From NCBI RefSeq assembly GCF_003545765.1, contig NZ_QXIO01000001.1, forward strand, positions 62,001 to 126,000: a stretch of 64,000 bases of DNA, written 5' to 3'. The position numbers were made by a program, and so were the translations under genes. Positions 28,477 through 37,500 of this stretch are shown here, one piece after another. How positions within the stretch are numbered: the first letter of the stretch is position 1; each line of letters opens with the position of its first letter. The notes beneath the pieces were generated by a model that saw only the letters and a list, made by a program, of their open reading frames with translations, was not told the origin of the DNA and did no database searches. Origin of the DNA: Colwellia sp. RSH04. Lineage in GTDB: Bacteria; Pseudomonadota; Gammaproteobacteria; Enterobacterales; Alteromonadaceae.

Positions 28477-31002
28477 TTAAGCCATTTCTGCTTCTTCTGC
28501 TTTGCGTGCAGGTTGAATTTGATCGCGTACCGTTGTAAAAATCACGTTGTCATCTAACTTATCGCTATTGATGAAGTGATTGAATCGTTTAAGTTTTTTC
28601 GGATCTTCCAAGGTCGCTTTCCATTCACATTGGTAGGTATCAACTAAGTGTTCCATTTGTGTAAGCAATTCATCGTTAATAGAAAGTTTGTCGTTAATCA
28701 CAACATCTTGCAGATAAGCTAAGCCACCTTCAAGGTTCTCTAACCAAACCGAAGTACGTTGTAAACGCTCAGCAGTGCGAACATAGAACATAAAAATAAT
28801 ATCGATGTATCGAATTAAGGTGGCATCATCAATATCACTGGCAAATAAATCCGCATGACGAGGACGCATACCTCCGTTACCACCCACGTATAAATTCCAA
28901 CCTTTATCGGTGGCAATAACACCAAAGTCTTTACTTTGCGCTTCTGCACATTCTCTAGCACACCCAGAAACAGCCATCTTTACTTTATGAGGAGAACGAA
29001 CACCGCGATAACGCTGCTCAACTAAAATGGCCATTGCTGTACTGTCTTGCACACCATAGCGACACCACGTACTGCCGACACAAGACTTAACTGTGCGTAA
29101 TGATTTTCCGTAGGCATGACCCGTTTCTAAACCTGCATCGACCATTTTTTGCCAAATCACAGGAAGCTGAGCCAATTGAGCACCAAACAAATCTATACGT
29201 TGACCACCGGTAATTTTGGTGTATAGCTGATACTCTTTTGCGATTTCACCAATAGCAATTAACTGCTCAGGAGTAATTTCACCGCCTGGTACGCGTGGCA
29301 CAATTGAATAAGTACCATCTTTTTGCATATTTGCTAAGAAGTTATCGTTGGTGTCTTGTAAGCTAACGAGCTCTTCATCAAGAACATGTTCATTCCACAA
29401 TGAAGCAAACATTGACGCTGCCGCTGGTTTACACACTTCACAGCCATCGCCACTGCCGCATTCAGTAATTAAGGCATCAAAACTACGAATTTTTTTCACT
29501 CGAATAATATCGAATAACTCAGAACGAGAGTAAGCAAAATGACGACATAAGCTATCATCAACACTAACCCCTAATTTAGCTAACTCACTGTTTTGTACCT
29601 GTGTGAGTAATGGTACACAACCACCACATCCTGTACCTGCTTGCGTGCACGATTTAAGGGCAGCAATATCATGAGCACCATAGGCAACCGCTTGACTGAT
29701 TGCTTCTTTACTCACGTCATAGCAAGAACAAATTTGTGCACTACAAGGCAATGCATCTACACCGCTTTCTCCAGTACCAGCTTCATCATCTAGCTCAGGT
29801 AATAGCAAGTATTCAGCAGGACGCGTTAATGGCATATTATTAACAACAAGTTGCAGCCATTGCCCGTAATCACTGGTTTCACCCACAAGTACAGCACCCA
29901 GTAATTGCTTACCATCGCTGCTTACAACAACCTTTTTGTAAACCCCTGCCGTTGAATCAACAAAACTAAAACATTGTGCATCGGGAGTTTGCGCATGGGC
30001 ATCACCGATACTGGCAACATCAACCCCTAGCAGTTTCAATTTGGTGCTCATATCAGCACCCTTAAAGGTTTTTGCTTCGCTTTTATCTTGTGTTGTTAAG
30101 TGACTTACTGCGACTTTAGCCATGGCATAACCTGGTGCAATTAGACCAAATATTTTACTCTCCCAAAGTGCACATTCGCCAATGGCATAAATATCTGGGT
30201 CACTGGTAACACAGTGTTCATTAATAGCAATACCACCACGTTCACCAAGGGTTAAATCACTCACTCTGGCTAACTGATCTTGAGGCCTGATGCCCGCAGA
30301 AAAGACAATAACATCAGTTTCAAGATAAGTACCATCAGCAAAGTTCATGCGATAGCGGCAGCTTTCTCCTTTAACAATTTCTTGGGTATTTTTTTCTGTA
30401 TGAACGGTTACACCAAGATCAGAGATTTTACTGCGCAGTAAATCACCGCCTTCTTGGTCTAACTGTACTGCCATTAAACGCGGAGCAAACTCTACTACAT
30501 GAGTTTCAAGCCCTAGCTGCTTAATCGCATTAGCGGCTTCTAAGCCAAGTAAGCCCCCACCAATTACCACCCCAACTTTGCTTGATTGGGCTGATTCAGC
30601 TATTGCATCTAAATCATCTATGGTGCGATACACGTGAATGTCTTCTTGGTCTTTTCCTGGCACTGGCGGTACAAAAGGAATGGAGCCTGTTGATAACACT
30701 AACTTATCGTAAGCAACTTCTTTACCTGATTCGGTAACAATAGTTTTTGCTGCTCGGTTAATGCCCGTTACTTTTTCGTTTAAATGATACTCAACGCCTT
30801 TTTCATCATAGGCTTGTGGTGTGGTTAGTGCTAAGTCATTCCCAGTAAAGTAACTGGTAAGCATTACTCTGTCATAAGCGAGCTGCTTTTCTTCGGCAAA
30901 AGTGACAACTTGAAATTGATCACTATGATTATTCGTTAATTGATCAATAAAGTGATGACCAACCATACCATTCCCGACAACAACAACTCTTTGCTTACTC
31001 AT
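28477..31002 (-). CDS. nirB: NADH nitrite reductase large subunit
   Basis: An 841-aa sirohaem enzyme reducing nitrite to ammonium in the cytoplasm. An N-terminal FAD/NAD domain (VVVGNGMVGHHFID; second dinucleotide motif GVVIGGGLLGLEAANA) is followed by a BFD-like [2Fe-2S] domain (CSAQICSCYD ... GTGCGGCVP) and a second Cys-rich module (CGSGDGCEVCKP). The sirohaem/[4Fe-4S] half ends with Cys sets CVGSTWCRYG and SGCARECAEA, followed by NLYVGGNGGMRPRHADL. The length is typical. It is the first gene of the nas cluster and is preceded by a sigma-54 promoter motif. Confidence 0.97.
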   Translation of the reverse strand: MSKQRVVVVGNGMVGHHFIDQLTNNHSDQFQVVTFAEEKQLAYDRVMLTSYFTGNDLALTTPQAYDEKGVEYHLNEKVTGINRAAKTIVTESGKEVAYDKLVLSTGSIPFVPPVPGKDQEDIHVYRTIDDLDAIAESAQSSKVGVVIGGGLLGLEAANAIKQLGLETHVVEFAPRLMAVQLDQEGGDLLRSKISDLGVTVHTEKNTQEIVKGESCRYRMNFADGTYLETDVIVFSAGIRPQDQLARVSDLTLGERGGIAINEHCVTSDPDIYAIGECALWESKIFGLIAPGYAMAKVAVSHLTTQDKSEAKTFKGADMSTKLKLLGVDVASIGDAHAQTPDAQCFSFVDSTAGVYKKVVVSSDGKQLLGAVLVGETSDYGQWLQLVVNNMPLTRPAEYLLLPELDDEAGTGESGVDALPCSAQICSCYDVSKEAISQAVAYGAHDIAALKSCTQAGTGCGGCVPLLTQVQNSELAKLGVSVDDSLCRHFAYSRSELFDIIRVKKIRSFDALITECGSGDGCEVCKPAAASMFASLWNEHVLDEELVSLQDTNDNFLANMQKDGTYSIVPRVPGGEITPEQLIAIGEIAKEYQLYTKITGGQRIDLFGAQLAQLPVIWQKMVDAGLETGHAYGKSLRTVKSCVGSTWCRYGVQDSTAMAILVEQRYRGVRSPHKVKMAVSGCARECAEAQSKDFGVIATDKGWNLYVGGNGGMRPRHADLFASDIDDATLIRYIDIIFMFYVRTAERLQRTSVWLENLEGGLAYLQDVVINDKLSINDELLTQMEHLVDTYQCEWKATLEDPKKLKRFNHFINSDKLDDNVIFTTVRDQIQPARKAEEAEMA

Positions 31003-31048
31003 AATGCAACCCTATTTAACCAATGTGATTTTCGTTAACTAGGTATTC

Positions 31049-31063
31049 GCAAAATTAGTACCA
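31049..31063 (-). promoter_or_regulatory. Predicted sigma-54 promoter of nirB
   Basis: Read on the minus strand, the sequence is TGGTACTAATTTTGC: TGG-AC, a 5-base spacer and TTGC. It has the GG (-24) and GC (-12) doublets at the correct spacing and one difference from TGGCAC-N5-TTGC. The -12 GC is about 47 bases before the nirB ATG, a suitable leader length. Sigma-54 with NtrC commonly drives nitrogen-assimilation genes. Confidence 0.72.
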
Positions 31064-31344
31064 AGACAAAAAAGAGAAACAAATAAAAACATAACCTATT
31101 GTTTTTATTTTATTTAAAAGAAAAATCATGACGATTAACTCATAAACCACAAGGCAGGTTATCTACGTTTATGCACAGTTTTAATTCACTGGCTGCACCA
31201 ATGAGGGTATGCAATAAAAAATACCACCAGCAAATAAAAGAAGGGAGTACTTAAAAAATGTAAGCAAATATTCTCTGCTCTTTAAGTTTTTAACGTTTAC
31301 AAATAATATAGGGCGTGTTGACTCAATTAGCCAAATAATAAAAC
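31064..31344. other. Divergent intergenic region between nirB and a phosphatase-like gene
   Basis: Apart from the sigma-54 motif at its left edge and the possible enhancer at 31194-31213, this AT-rich stretch shows no gene. It must carry promoters for both divergent genes. No convincing -35/-10 pair or ribosome binding site was found for the rightward gene. Confidence 0.35.
31194..31213. promoter_or_regulatory. Possible NtrC-like enhancer site
   Basis: TGCACC (31194-31199) and GGTATGCA (31206-31213) form an imperfect inverted repeat about 140 bases upstream of the sigma-54 motif, a normal distance for an enhancer. The half-sites are close to TGCACC/GGTGCA, but the right arm has an extra base, so the call is weak. 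Confidence 0.3.
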
Positions 31345-31929
31345 ATGAAACTATCAACCACATTATTTCAAAGAACTTTTGTTCCCTGCGCCTTAATTCG
31401 CAACACTTTTATTAACAGCTTAATACTCAGTAGCTTGTTAATGATCACGAGCTTAGCTCATGCAGCAAAAGATCAACTAACTCCTCAGCTTAACGACTTA
31501 AAGAACTTTCAAATAAATACTGCCTCCATGCTAAGCTCAGGCTTACCTAATCAACAGCACTTTGAGATACTTAAGAACAATGGCGTAACTAAAGTGATTG
31601 ATTTGATCCCAGGCGATCGAACAAAAGAAGCGCAGTTAATGAAAGCGATGAAACTCACTTATCATAATATTGCTGTTGAATGGAACAATCCAACCGTTGA
31701 AAACTTTGATGACTACATAAGTTATATGAAGCAATTACCTAACGATAATTCGAAAGTATTAACCCATTGTAAATTAAATTGGCGCGGTGCTGTTTTTACC
31801 TATTTGTATCGTGTTACCCAACTTAATGAAGATGAAAACATTGCCAGACAAGACATGGAAAAAATATGGCAGCCAAATCAAATATGGCAAGCATTTATAA
31901 CTAAAGTGAAAGCAGCCCACCCTAACTAA
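31345..31929 (+). CDS. Exported protein tyrosine phosphatase-like protein
   Basis: A 194-aa protein with a signal peptide (hydrophobic SLILSSLLMITSLA, cleavage near AHA-AKDQ). The mature part resembles the phosphatase/beta-lactamase-hydrolase-like family: GLPNQQHFEILKNNGVTKVIDL (substrate-loop region) and a P-loop LTHCKLNWRGAVFTYLYR. The P-loop is Cys-X4-Arg, one residue shorter than the classic CX5R; close relatives with HC-xxNxR-xxAF share this variant. Activity is therefore uncertain. The gene is transcribed away from nirB. A hairpin after the stop codon may end the transcript. Confidence 0.75.
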   Translation: MKLSTTLFQRTFVPCALIRNTFINSLILSSLLMITSLAHAAKDQLTPQLNDLKNFQINTASMLSSGLPNQQHFEILKNNGVTKVIDLIPGDRTKEAQLMKAMKLTYHNIAVEWNNPTVENFDDYISYMKQLPNDNSKVLTHCKLNWRGAVFTYLYRVTQLNEDENIARQDMEKIWQPNQIWQAFITKVKAAHPN

Positions 31930-31957
31930 AATTACCATCTTTAAATTACCACCTTTA
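31930..31957. repeat. Short tandem repeat, 14-bp unit
   Basis: AATTACCATCTTTA is followed by AATTACCACCTTTA, and then AATTAC begins a third partial unit. It lies directly after the phosphatase-like gene and runs into the hairpin at 31959. Confidence 0.75.
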
Positions 31958-31958
31958 A

Positions 31959-31991
31959 ATTACAGAGCTAACTACTGGTTTGCTCTGTAAT
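31959..31991 (+). terminator. Hairpin after the phosphatase-like gene
   Basis: ATTACAGAGC pairs perfectly with GCTCTGTAAT around a 13-base loop. No strong T-run follows (CATATCTTT), so it may be a weak terminator or an mRNA-end stabiliser. Confidence 0.5.
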
Positions 31992-32105
31992 CATATCTTT
32001 ACCTTAGAAAAAAAAGAACGAAAAAATAAAACACCTCTGCTTAACTTATTGAATAAACTATATTAAAATCGCCGTCCACTATACTTAAAGGAAGATATAA
32101 TAAGA

Positions 32106-33158
32106 ATGAGGATACTCACCCAATTCATAGTTTTAGTAACGATTTCACTGGTCGTTTCTGGCTGTAAAGTAACACCGGCAAAACAAGTTTATACACCACC
32201 AACAACTAACAAAACGATTAATGTTTACTCTTTAATCCCTCAAGATGAATTAGAGGCGCTATACCCTGTACAAAACAGTTCAGCTGCTACAGCTCAATTT
32301 GGCTTAGTCGGTGCTTTGGTTGGTGTTGCTATTGACACTTCTATTAATAAATCGAACGCTGAAATCGCTGAAGAAAATTTAGTCGGTATTCGTAACGAGT
32401 TATTGCATTTAAATTTTGATAAATTATTTGAAGAAGAAATAGTTAAAAAGCTCGATACTAATATCAACGTTGGTACGATAAAAACGGTCAAGTCTTATGA
32501 TGAGTTAGAGAAACTAATTTCACCTAATGAGACTTACTTAGTTTTAAACACACACTATAAAATGGATATTGATTTTAGAACGCCTTTTATTGTAACGAAT
32601 GTGAGCTTAAACCAAAAAGGTCATGGCAAAGGGAAAACTAAAGTTAAAGATAGTATTTTATATAAAAATACCTTTACCTATTTTGGCCTATCTCTACCCG
32701 CCCCCATAAAAACACAAGCACACATAGATGCTGAGGTTGCAAAGATAAACGAAGATTTTTATAAGCTAAGCGAAAAGAAACAAAAATCTAGAGAAGCTAG
32801 ACTTAAACGTCAAAAGAAAATTAAAAAAGCAAGGAAATCAGATTTAGATTTTGAAGGAGCGAATAAAATTACAGCTCATGCTTGGAGTACTGAATATAAA
32901 GAAGAACTAGATGTAAATCTACGAAATGGTATACAGCAATTATTTACGTTAATAGCAAATGATATTGACGATAAAACATTGCCTGAAACTTATGCCAAAT
33001 CAGGTATTACATTAGCAGGTTACCCTAAATATCATAAATCGATATTAGTTGAAGAAACAGATACACGAAAAGTTATCCGATTTAGTGAAGGACACAGGGC
33101 AGGAGCAATATGTTCGATGCCTAAAGAAGAAAGTCTTGAGAAATTAGTTTGCCTTTAA
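32106..33158 (+). CDS. Lipoprotein of unknown function (350 aa)
   Basis: Not recognised. A signal peptide ends in the lipobox VSGC (Cys20), so it should be a lipoprotein. A Gly-rich hydrophobic stretch (FGLVGALVGVAIDTSIN, about 60-76) follows, then a mixed region with ETYLVLNTHYKMDIDF. A strongly basic segment (KKQKSREARLKRQKKIKKARK, in total about 25 residues near 225-250) is unusual for a periplasmic protein. GAICSMPKEE near the C-terminus contains a Cys. AAGGAAG lies about 10 bases before the ATG. It overlaps the next lipoprotein gene by 10 bases. Confidence 0.7.
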   Translation: MRILTQFIVLVTISLVVSGCKVTPAKQVYTPPTTNKTINVYSLIPQDELEALYPVQNSSAATAQFGLVGALVGVAIDTSINKSNAEIAEENLVGIRNELLHLNFDKLFEEEIVKKLDTNINVGTIKTVKSYDELEKLISPNETYLVLNTHYKMDIDFRTPFIVTNVSLNQKGHGKGKTKVKDSILYKNTFTYFGLSLPAPIKTQAHIDAEVAKINEDFYKLSEKKQKSREARLKRQKKIKKARKSDLDFEGANKITAHAWSTEYKEELDVNLRNGIQQLFTLIANDIDDKTLPETYAKSGITLAGYPKYHKSILVEETDTRKVIRFSEGHRAGAICSMPKEESLEKLVCL

Positions 33159-33607
33159 CTAAACGAGTTATTGTTGCAATAATATGCTCTGTGATCATAA
33201 GTGCTTGTCAAAGTACTTATGATCAAACTTTGTCTTGTGATGTAGGGGTGCAATTTACAATAGATGAATCTTTATATTCAAGAACACTCGTGGACTATAA
33301 CGAATTACTCAAAGATATTAATGCACAATATCCATCAACACAGAAAACTAAAAATGAAGAAAAGCTCCCTTTAAAGCTTATTAAAGCGTATGTGCGTCCT
33401 GATATGTACATACTAAAAGCGACAGTGGTATTAAGTAACCAAGATAGTAAAACCGAGCAAGTTACTTATTACAGAGGCTCTCATGTTGATGCTAATCTAG
33501 CCAATACTGATGGTGAATACCAATTAGCATTAGAAGATGCCGTAGTTGAGGCCATAGACAAAGCTATTGAAGTTAAAAAAGAACAATGCGTTAATACAAT
33601 TAATTAA
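33149..33607 (+). CDS. Lipoprotein of unknown function (152 aa)
   Basis: Not recognised. The frame begins at TTG 33149, ten bases inside the preceding gene, and no downstream ATG would keep the signal peptide. The N-terminus MPLTKRVIVAIICSVIISAC is a lipoprotein signal with lipobox ISAC (Cys20). The mature part holds short beta-like segments (KLIKAYVRPDMYILKATVVL) and ends with a helix (LALEDAVVEAIDKAIEV). Its overlap with the other lipoprotein gene suggests coupled expression and a shared envelope role. The next feature is the orphan fdx tail. Confidence 0.65.
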   Translation: MPLTKRVIVAIICSVIISACQSTYDQTLSCDVGVQFTIDESLYSRTLVDYNELLKDINAQYPSTQKTKNEEKLPLKLIKAYVRPDMYILKATVVLSNQDSKTEQVTYYRGSHVDANLANTDGEYQLALEDAVVEAIDKAIEVKKEQCVNTIN

Positions 33608-33661
33608 ATCTAGCCATACAACATCCTTGAAATAATTCTAGGTAATTTATAATTAAGTTTC

Positions 33662-33758
33662 CTGATCAAAAAAGGGCAATAACATTGCAGCTATTACCCT
33701 TTAAGTTACCTATCAATTAAATCAGTTAGTGATTCTCAGATACCATATTGATGGTATG
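33662..33758 (-). pseudogene. Orphan 3' tail of fdx plus its terminator (left direct repeat)
   Basis: On the minus strand, 33726-33755 encodes TINMVSENH-stop, nearly the C-terminus of the intact ferredoxin at 41760-42098 (TVNMVSENH-stop). Behind it, 33668-33702 matches the fdx terminator hairpin. Both landmarks are offset from the intact copy by exactly 8034 bases. The stem and coding tail are well conserved, while the 24 bases between them are not. Homology ends near 33758, so only about 10 codons remain. This is a duplicated gene end flanking the RHS segment. Confidence 0.85.
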
Positions 33759-33901
33759 TTCACTTTTGTTGGACCACAATTTACTTAATCCTTGAAAATA
33801 TACCAGCTCAGTTTAGATATAATAAATAAAATTTTAGTTCGACTTAACTCTAATAACATAACAATTTCTCTTTTTCACCATTACAAGACATACAACTAAT
33901 T

Positions 33902-34255
33902 CTAATTATCTTTTTTCTTACTATAGGCTAACAGCATAAGTAAGCTAATACTCAATAGTAGAATAAATAGAGCAGCATTCAAAAGTAATAATGAGTCCAG
34001 CTTTTGAATTAAGTCAAGAGATAGCTTAACTACTACTTCAGTTTCCCCTCTTGAGACTTTTATCAACTTATTTAACAGTTCAATATCATTCATCAACTCT
34101 AAATTTTCTATTGAAACTACTGATAAACCATAATCTGTAAGGAAATTTACAAAATCTTTTAGTTTAATTAAATAGGTTATGGAAAAACAGAAACCTACTA
34201 TACAAGTATTAATAACAATTACTAATAGTGATAATTTTTTTTTACTTATTTTCAT
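33902..34255 (-). CDS. Small two-helix membrane protein, candidate RHS immunity protein
   Basis: A 117-aa protein with hydrophobic segments at about 9-30 (LLVIVINTCIVGFCFSITYL) and 90-111 (LLLLNAALFILLLSISLLML), flanked by Lys-rich ends. The loop between them (about 31-88) is hydrophilic. It is not recognised by family. It starts 13 bases after the RHS stop codon, with AGAGG before its ATG, so it is translated with that gene. Its place directly behind the variable tail of an RHS protein is where cognate immunity proteins sit. Immunity is inference from position. Confidence 0.65.
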   Translation of the reverse strand: MKISKKKLSLLVIVINTCIVGFCFSITYLIKLKDFVNFLTDYGLSVVSIENLELMNDIELLNKLIKVSRGETEVVVKLSLDLIQKLDSLLLLNAALFILLLSISLLMLLAYSKKKDN

Positions 34256-34268
34256 ATGTTCATACCTC

Positions 34269-34589
34269 TTAAGCCCCAGGAGTTAATGACAGTATTGCAC
34301 ATGCTGAACCTGCAGCAATTACAGCCACACCAGATAAAAAAGGTGAAGGTGGAGAGTTTAATAACTCTGACTTTAGTTGTTGGTCAATGTCAGAAATTAT
34401 ATCTAAATAATCTGTAAACCCTTCTCGATCTCCATTTGCTAAGCACTCCTTTGCTCTATTTTTTGCTAAATTTTTAAGGTGAGTAAGGTTAAGTTTTGCA
34501 TCACTAACCGCAGAATTAAAATCAATTGCTGTTGAAACTAAACCGATGCCTTCTACCGCAGCCACACAAGTAGCAACATTTGCTGCCTC
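34269..34589 (-). other. Variable C-terminal tail of the RHS protein (candidate toxin domain)
   Basis: About 105 residues follow the end of the RHS core (NVYGYVSGDPVNLIDPNGRE). The tail has a mostly helical hydrophilic middle (NLTHLKNLAKNRAKECLANG; DYLDIISDIDQQLKSELL) between two hydrophobic stretches (VATCVAAVEGIGLVSTAI; SGVAVIAAGSACAILSL). I see no known nuclease, ADP-ribosyltransferase or deaminase motif. Small size and hydrophobic segments would suit a membrane-acting effector. It could also be a shortened, inactive tip. Confidence 0.5.
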
Positions 34590-37500
34590 CCTACCATTAG
34601 GATCTATCAAATTAACAGGGTCTCCACTTACATAGCCGTAAACATTCAACCCGCCATTTAAGCCAATAGGATCTTTTGTTGTCCATCTACCACTTTCAAC
34701 ATCATAATCTCGCGCACCAAAGCGAGTAAGTTTCGTGTGTTGATCGTAAATCCCCCCAGCAAAACCAAAAGGCTGAAAGCCTGGGTTGCTATCAAAAATG
34801 ATATTTCCCCAAACATCATAGTCAAGGCGTTGAGCTACCGTTCCATCACTCGTATTTATAATTAGTCTAGGACTTCCTAAATGGTCTGAAATAATGCGAT
34901 AGATTTTGCCCTTTTTTCTCATATAGTCAGGTACAAAATCTTTACTTCCATAAATAAAACGACTAACAACAGAGCCATTACCATCAAGTTCTGCAATAGG
35001 GTTTAGCTGGTCTTTATATAAAAAGCTTTGCATTAGCGTATCATTAACTTTTTTACCAACACGTCTATTTTGTCCATCAATGATGTACTCAACTTGTACA
35101 GTATCAGGTGAATTTTCATCTGGAATTGCTGCACTGATAAGATTACCAAGAACATCATAATGATAAAGACTGACTTTATTTGTAACTGAGTTAGTCTTAC
35201 TAACTAAATCGCCATTCTCACTATAACTATAAAGGTTATCATCATGAGCTTTTAATCTATCTTGAGCATCAAAACTAGCAATAGCCACTCCATTAATATG
35301 AGTGCGGTTACCATTATCATCAAAGTTATACCGGCCAGTTATTACATCATTAGTTTTAACTATCGATAATTGTCCTAATAAATCATACTCATAATCAAAA
35401 ATAGTGGTGACACCTTGAACAGTTTCAATTTTTTGGATAATTCTGCCAAGTTTATCTCTTATGTAGTCAACTGAATAAACATTATCGTCATTTACACTAA
35501 AGTTTAATAACTCGCCAAAGTCGTTATAAACATTACTCGTAGTGATACTACCTAAGCTTGTCCCCGTTATTAAACCGCCTCTTTGTGACGCGCGGTTAAT
35601 AGTTAAATCACCTGCAAGGGAAAGGAATAAATCTTTATCGTAGGAGAAGCCAATACAACTAGTTGAATTCACACAGCGCTGAACCACTTTAAAATCATTA
35701 TTAAAGGCTTGACTCACTTTACCACTTACTTCACCTGTTAACTCTGCAGATAAGACTAAAGCACCATCATAAGAAAACTTAAGAGTACTAGCATCTGGGG
35801 AAGTAACCTGCTCTATTTGCCCACTGATAGAATTGTAATTATAGTCAAAAATGCCTCGCGGTATTTTAGTTCGAATTTTATGCCCTTTAGTTGAATCATA
35901 GACATGTTCCACTTCTTGCCCATCAGGCAAAGTAATTAATTCTAACTGTTTATCAAGGTTGTAACTATATTGCGTACTACTATTAAATATATCATCCGTA
36001 TTAGGTGGAGTGTATCCACTTATTTTATCAACTGAAGAATAATCATAACTATGTACTTCATCATTAGCAGGCGTTATAGAAGTTATATTTCCATTTGCAT
36101 CATAGCTATAATTTATAACATTGTTGTTTGGTAAGGTTTGAGAGTTTAAGCGTCCAGCGCTATCATAAGTAAATTTAGTTTCTCGATTAGCGGTATCTAC
36201 AATACTTTCTATAAAGCCTTGCTGGTGACCAGAATTATAATAATTAAAAACAGTATTTCTTGAATATTGACCTGTACCTTGACTAGTCATTTTCAGGTTT
36301 CCATCATTATTATAACTCATATTAACTGGCTCTAAGCCGAAAGTATTACTTTGAACTACGTAACCTTTATCGTCTAAAGTTTTAGTCGATAACCTGCCCT
36401 CTGCGCTAGTATAAGTCCACATATTGCTTAATGAATCATACTGGTTTTGACGGATATTACCATTAACAACAACTGTATTAATTAATGATGTATGGCTTAA
36501 TAATTGAGACTCATCAGCTAGTACAACCTTCTTATTAGCAGACAGGCTGTTTTTTAAGCCGTTCGGTGTAGTTAAAACGGATGATTTTAAACTAGGGGAC
36601 ATCATACCAAACCTTGGATCAGCAGTAGATTCTGATATTAAAACATTACCGTTAGGGTAAGACGTTACCTCTTTACCATCAGTAGTATAAAATACTCTTG
36701 TAACACTACCATCACGCGCAGTATTAATTTTTTGCATCTCCCCTGTAGATAAAGGTTCTACAGCAAATTGATTAACACGCCCTTCAGCAGTTACCATGTT
36801 TACTTGGTAGCCTATTTCACCAATACTTTCATCTGCTCGGACATGTTCAATAAGCCAACCACCGCCCGTTGGCTCTATATCCCGTACAAACCGACCTAAT
36901 CCATCATACTGATAACTATTTGCCTCACCTGTAGCCTTTGTGTGGCTTTTCATAAGCCCATTTTGCGAATATGTGAACTTATTCGCCTGACCTTCGGGGT
37001 TAGAAATACTACTTAAAAAGCCATTCGCATCATAACTAAGCTCTGTTCTATGCTCATCAGGAGTAATAATAGCTGATACTTTATTTTCTGCTTCTCGATC
37101 TATTTTGGTTACTCGGCCATTAATATCAGTAATACTACTTAAAAGCCCTTCAGTAGTATAAGTGAAGCTATATAATTCAGCATTGGTTACAGTATCCAAT
37201 GTCTTCAGATGATGCCCATCTTCAGAAAAGAAATAAAGTTCATTTCCAGAGCCTGCAGGTATTACGATATCATCGCCAGTTGAAAACTCTGGGAAGAAAT
37301 TACCTATTCGTCTAATTCGGTGATTAAATCTATCGGCGATAAAAATGTTATTATCAGCTGCAACAGAAATATCTCCAATGGAATCAAACATAGCTCCAAT
37401 GGCTAAACCATCGCCATTAAAACCTGAAGAGGTATTTCCTGCAATAAGTCTAATAATACCAGTTTTGGATAGTTGATAAATTTGATTATACCTAACGCTA

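Noticed and set aside
31313..31330. TAGGGCGTGTTGACTC, resembling the MITE terminus
   Set aside because: Only the first few bases agree with TAGGGGCTGTTGATC, and no further repeat sequence follows.
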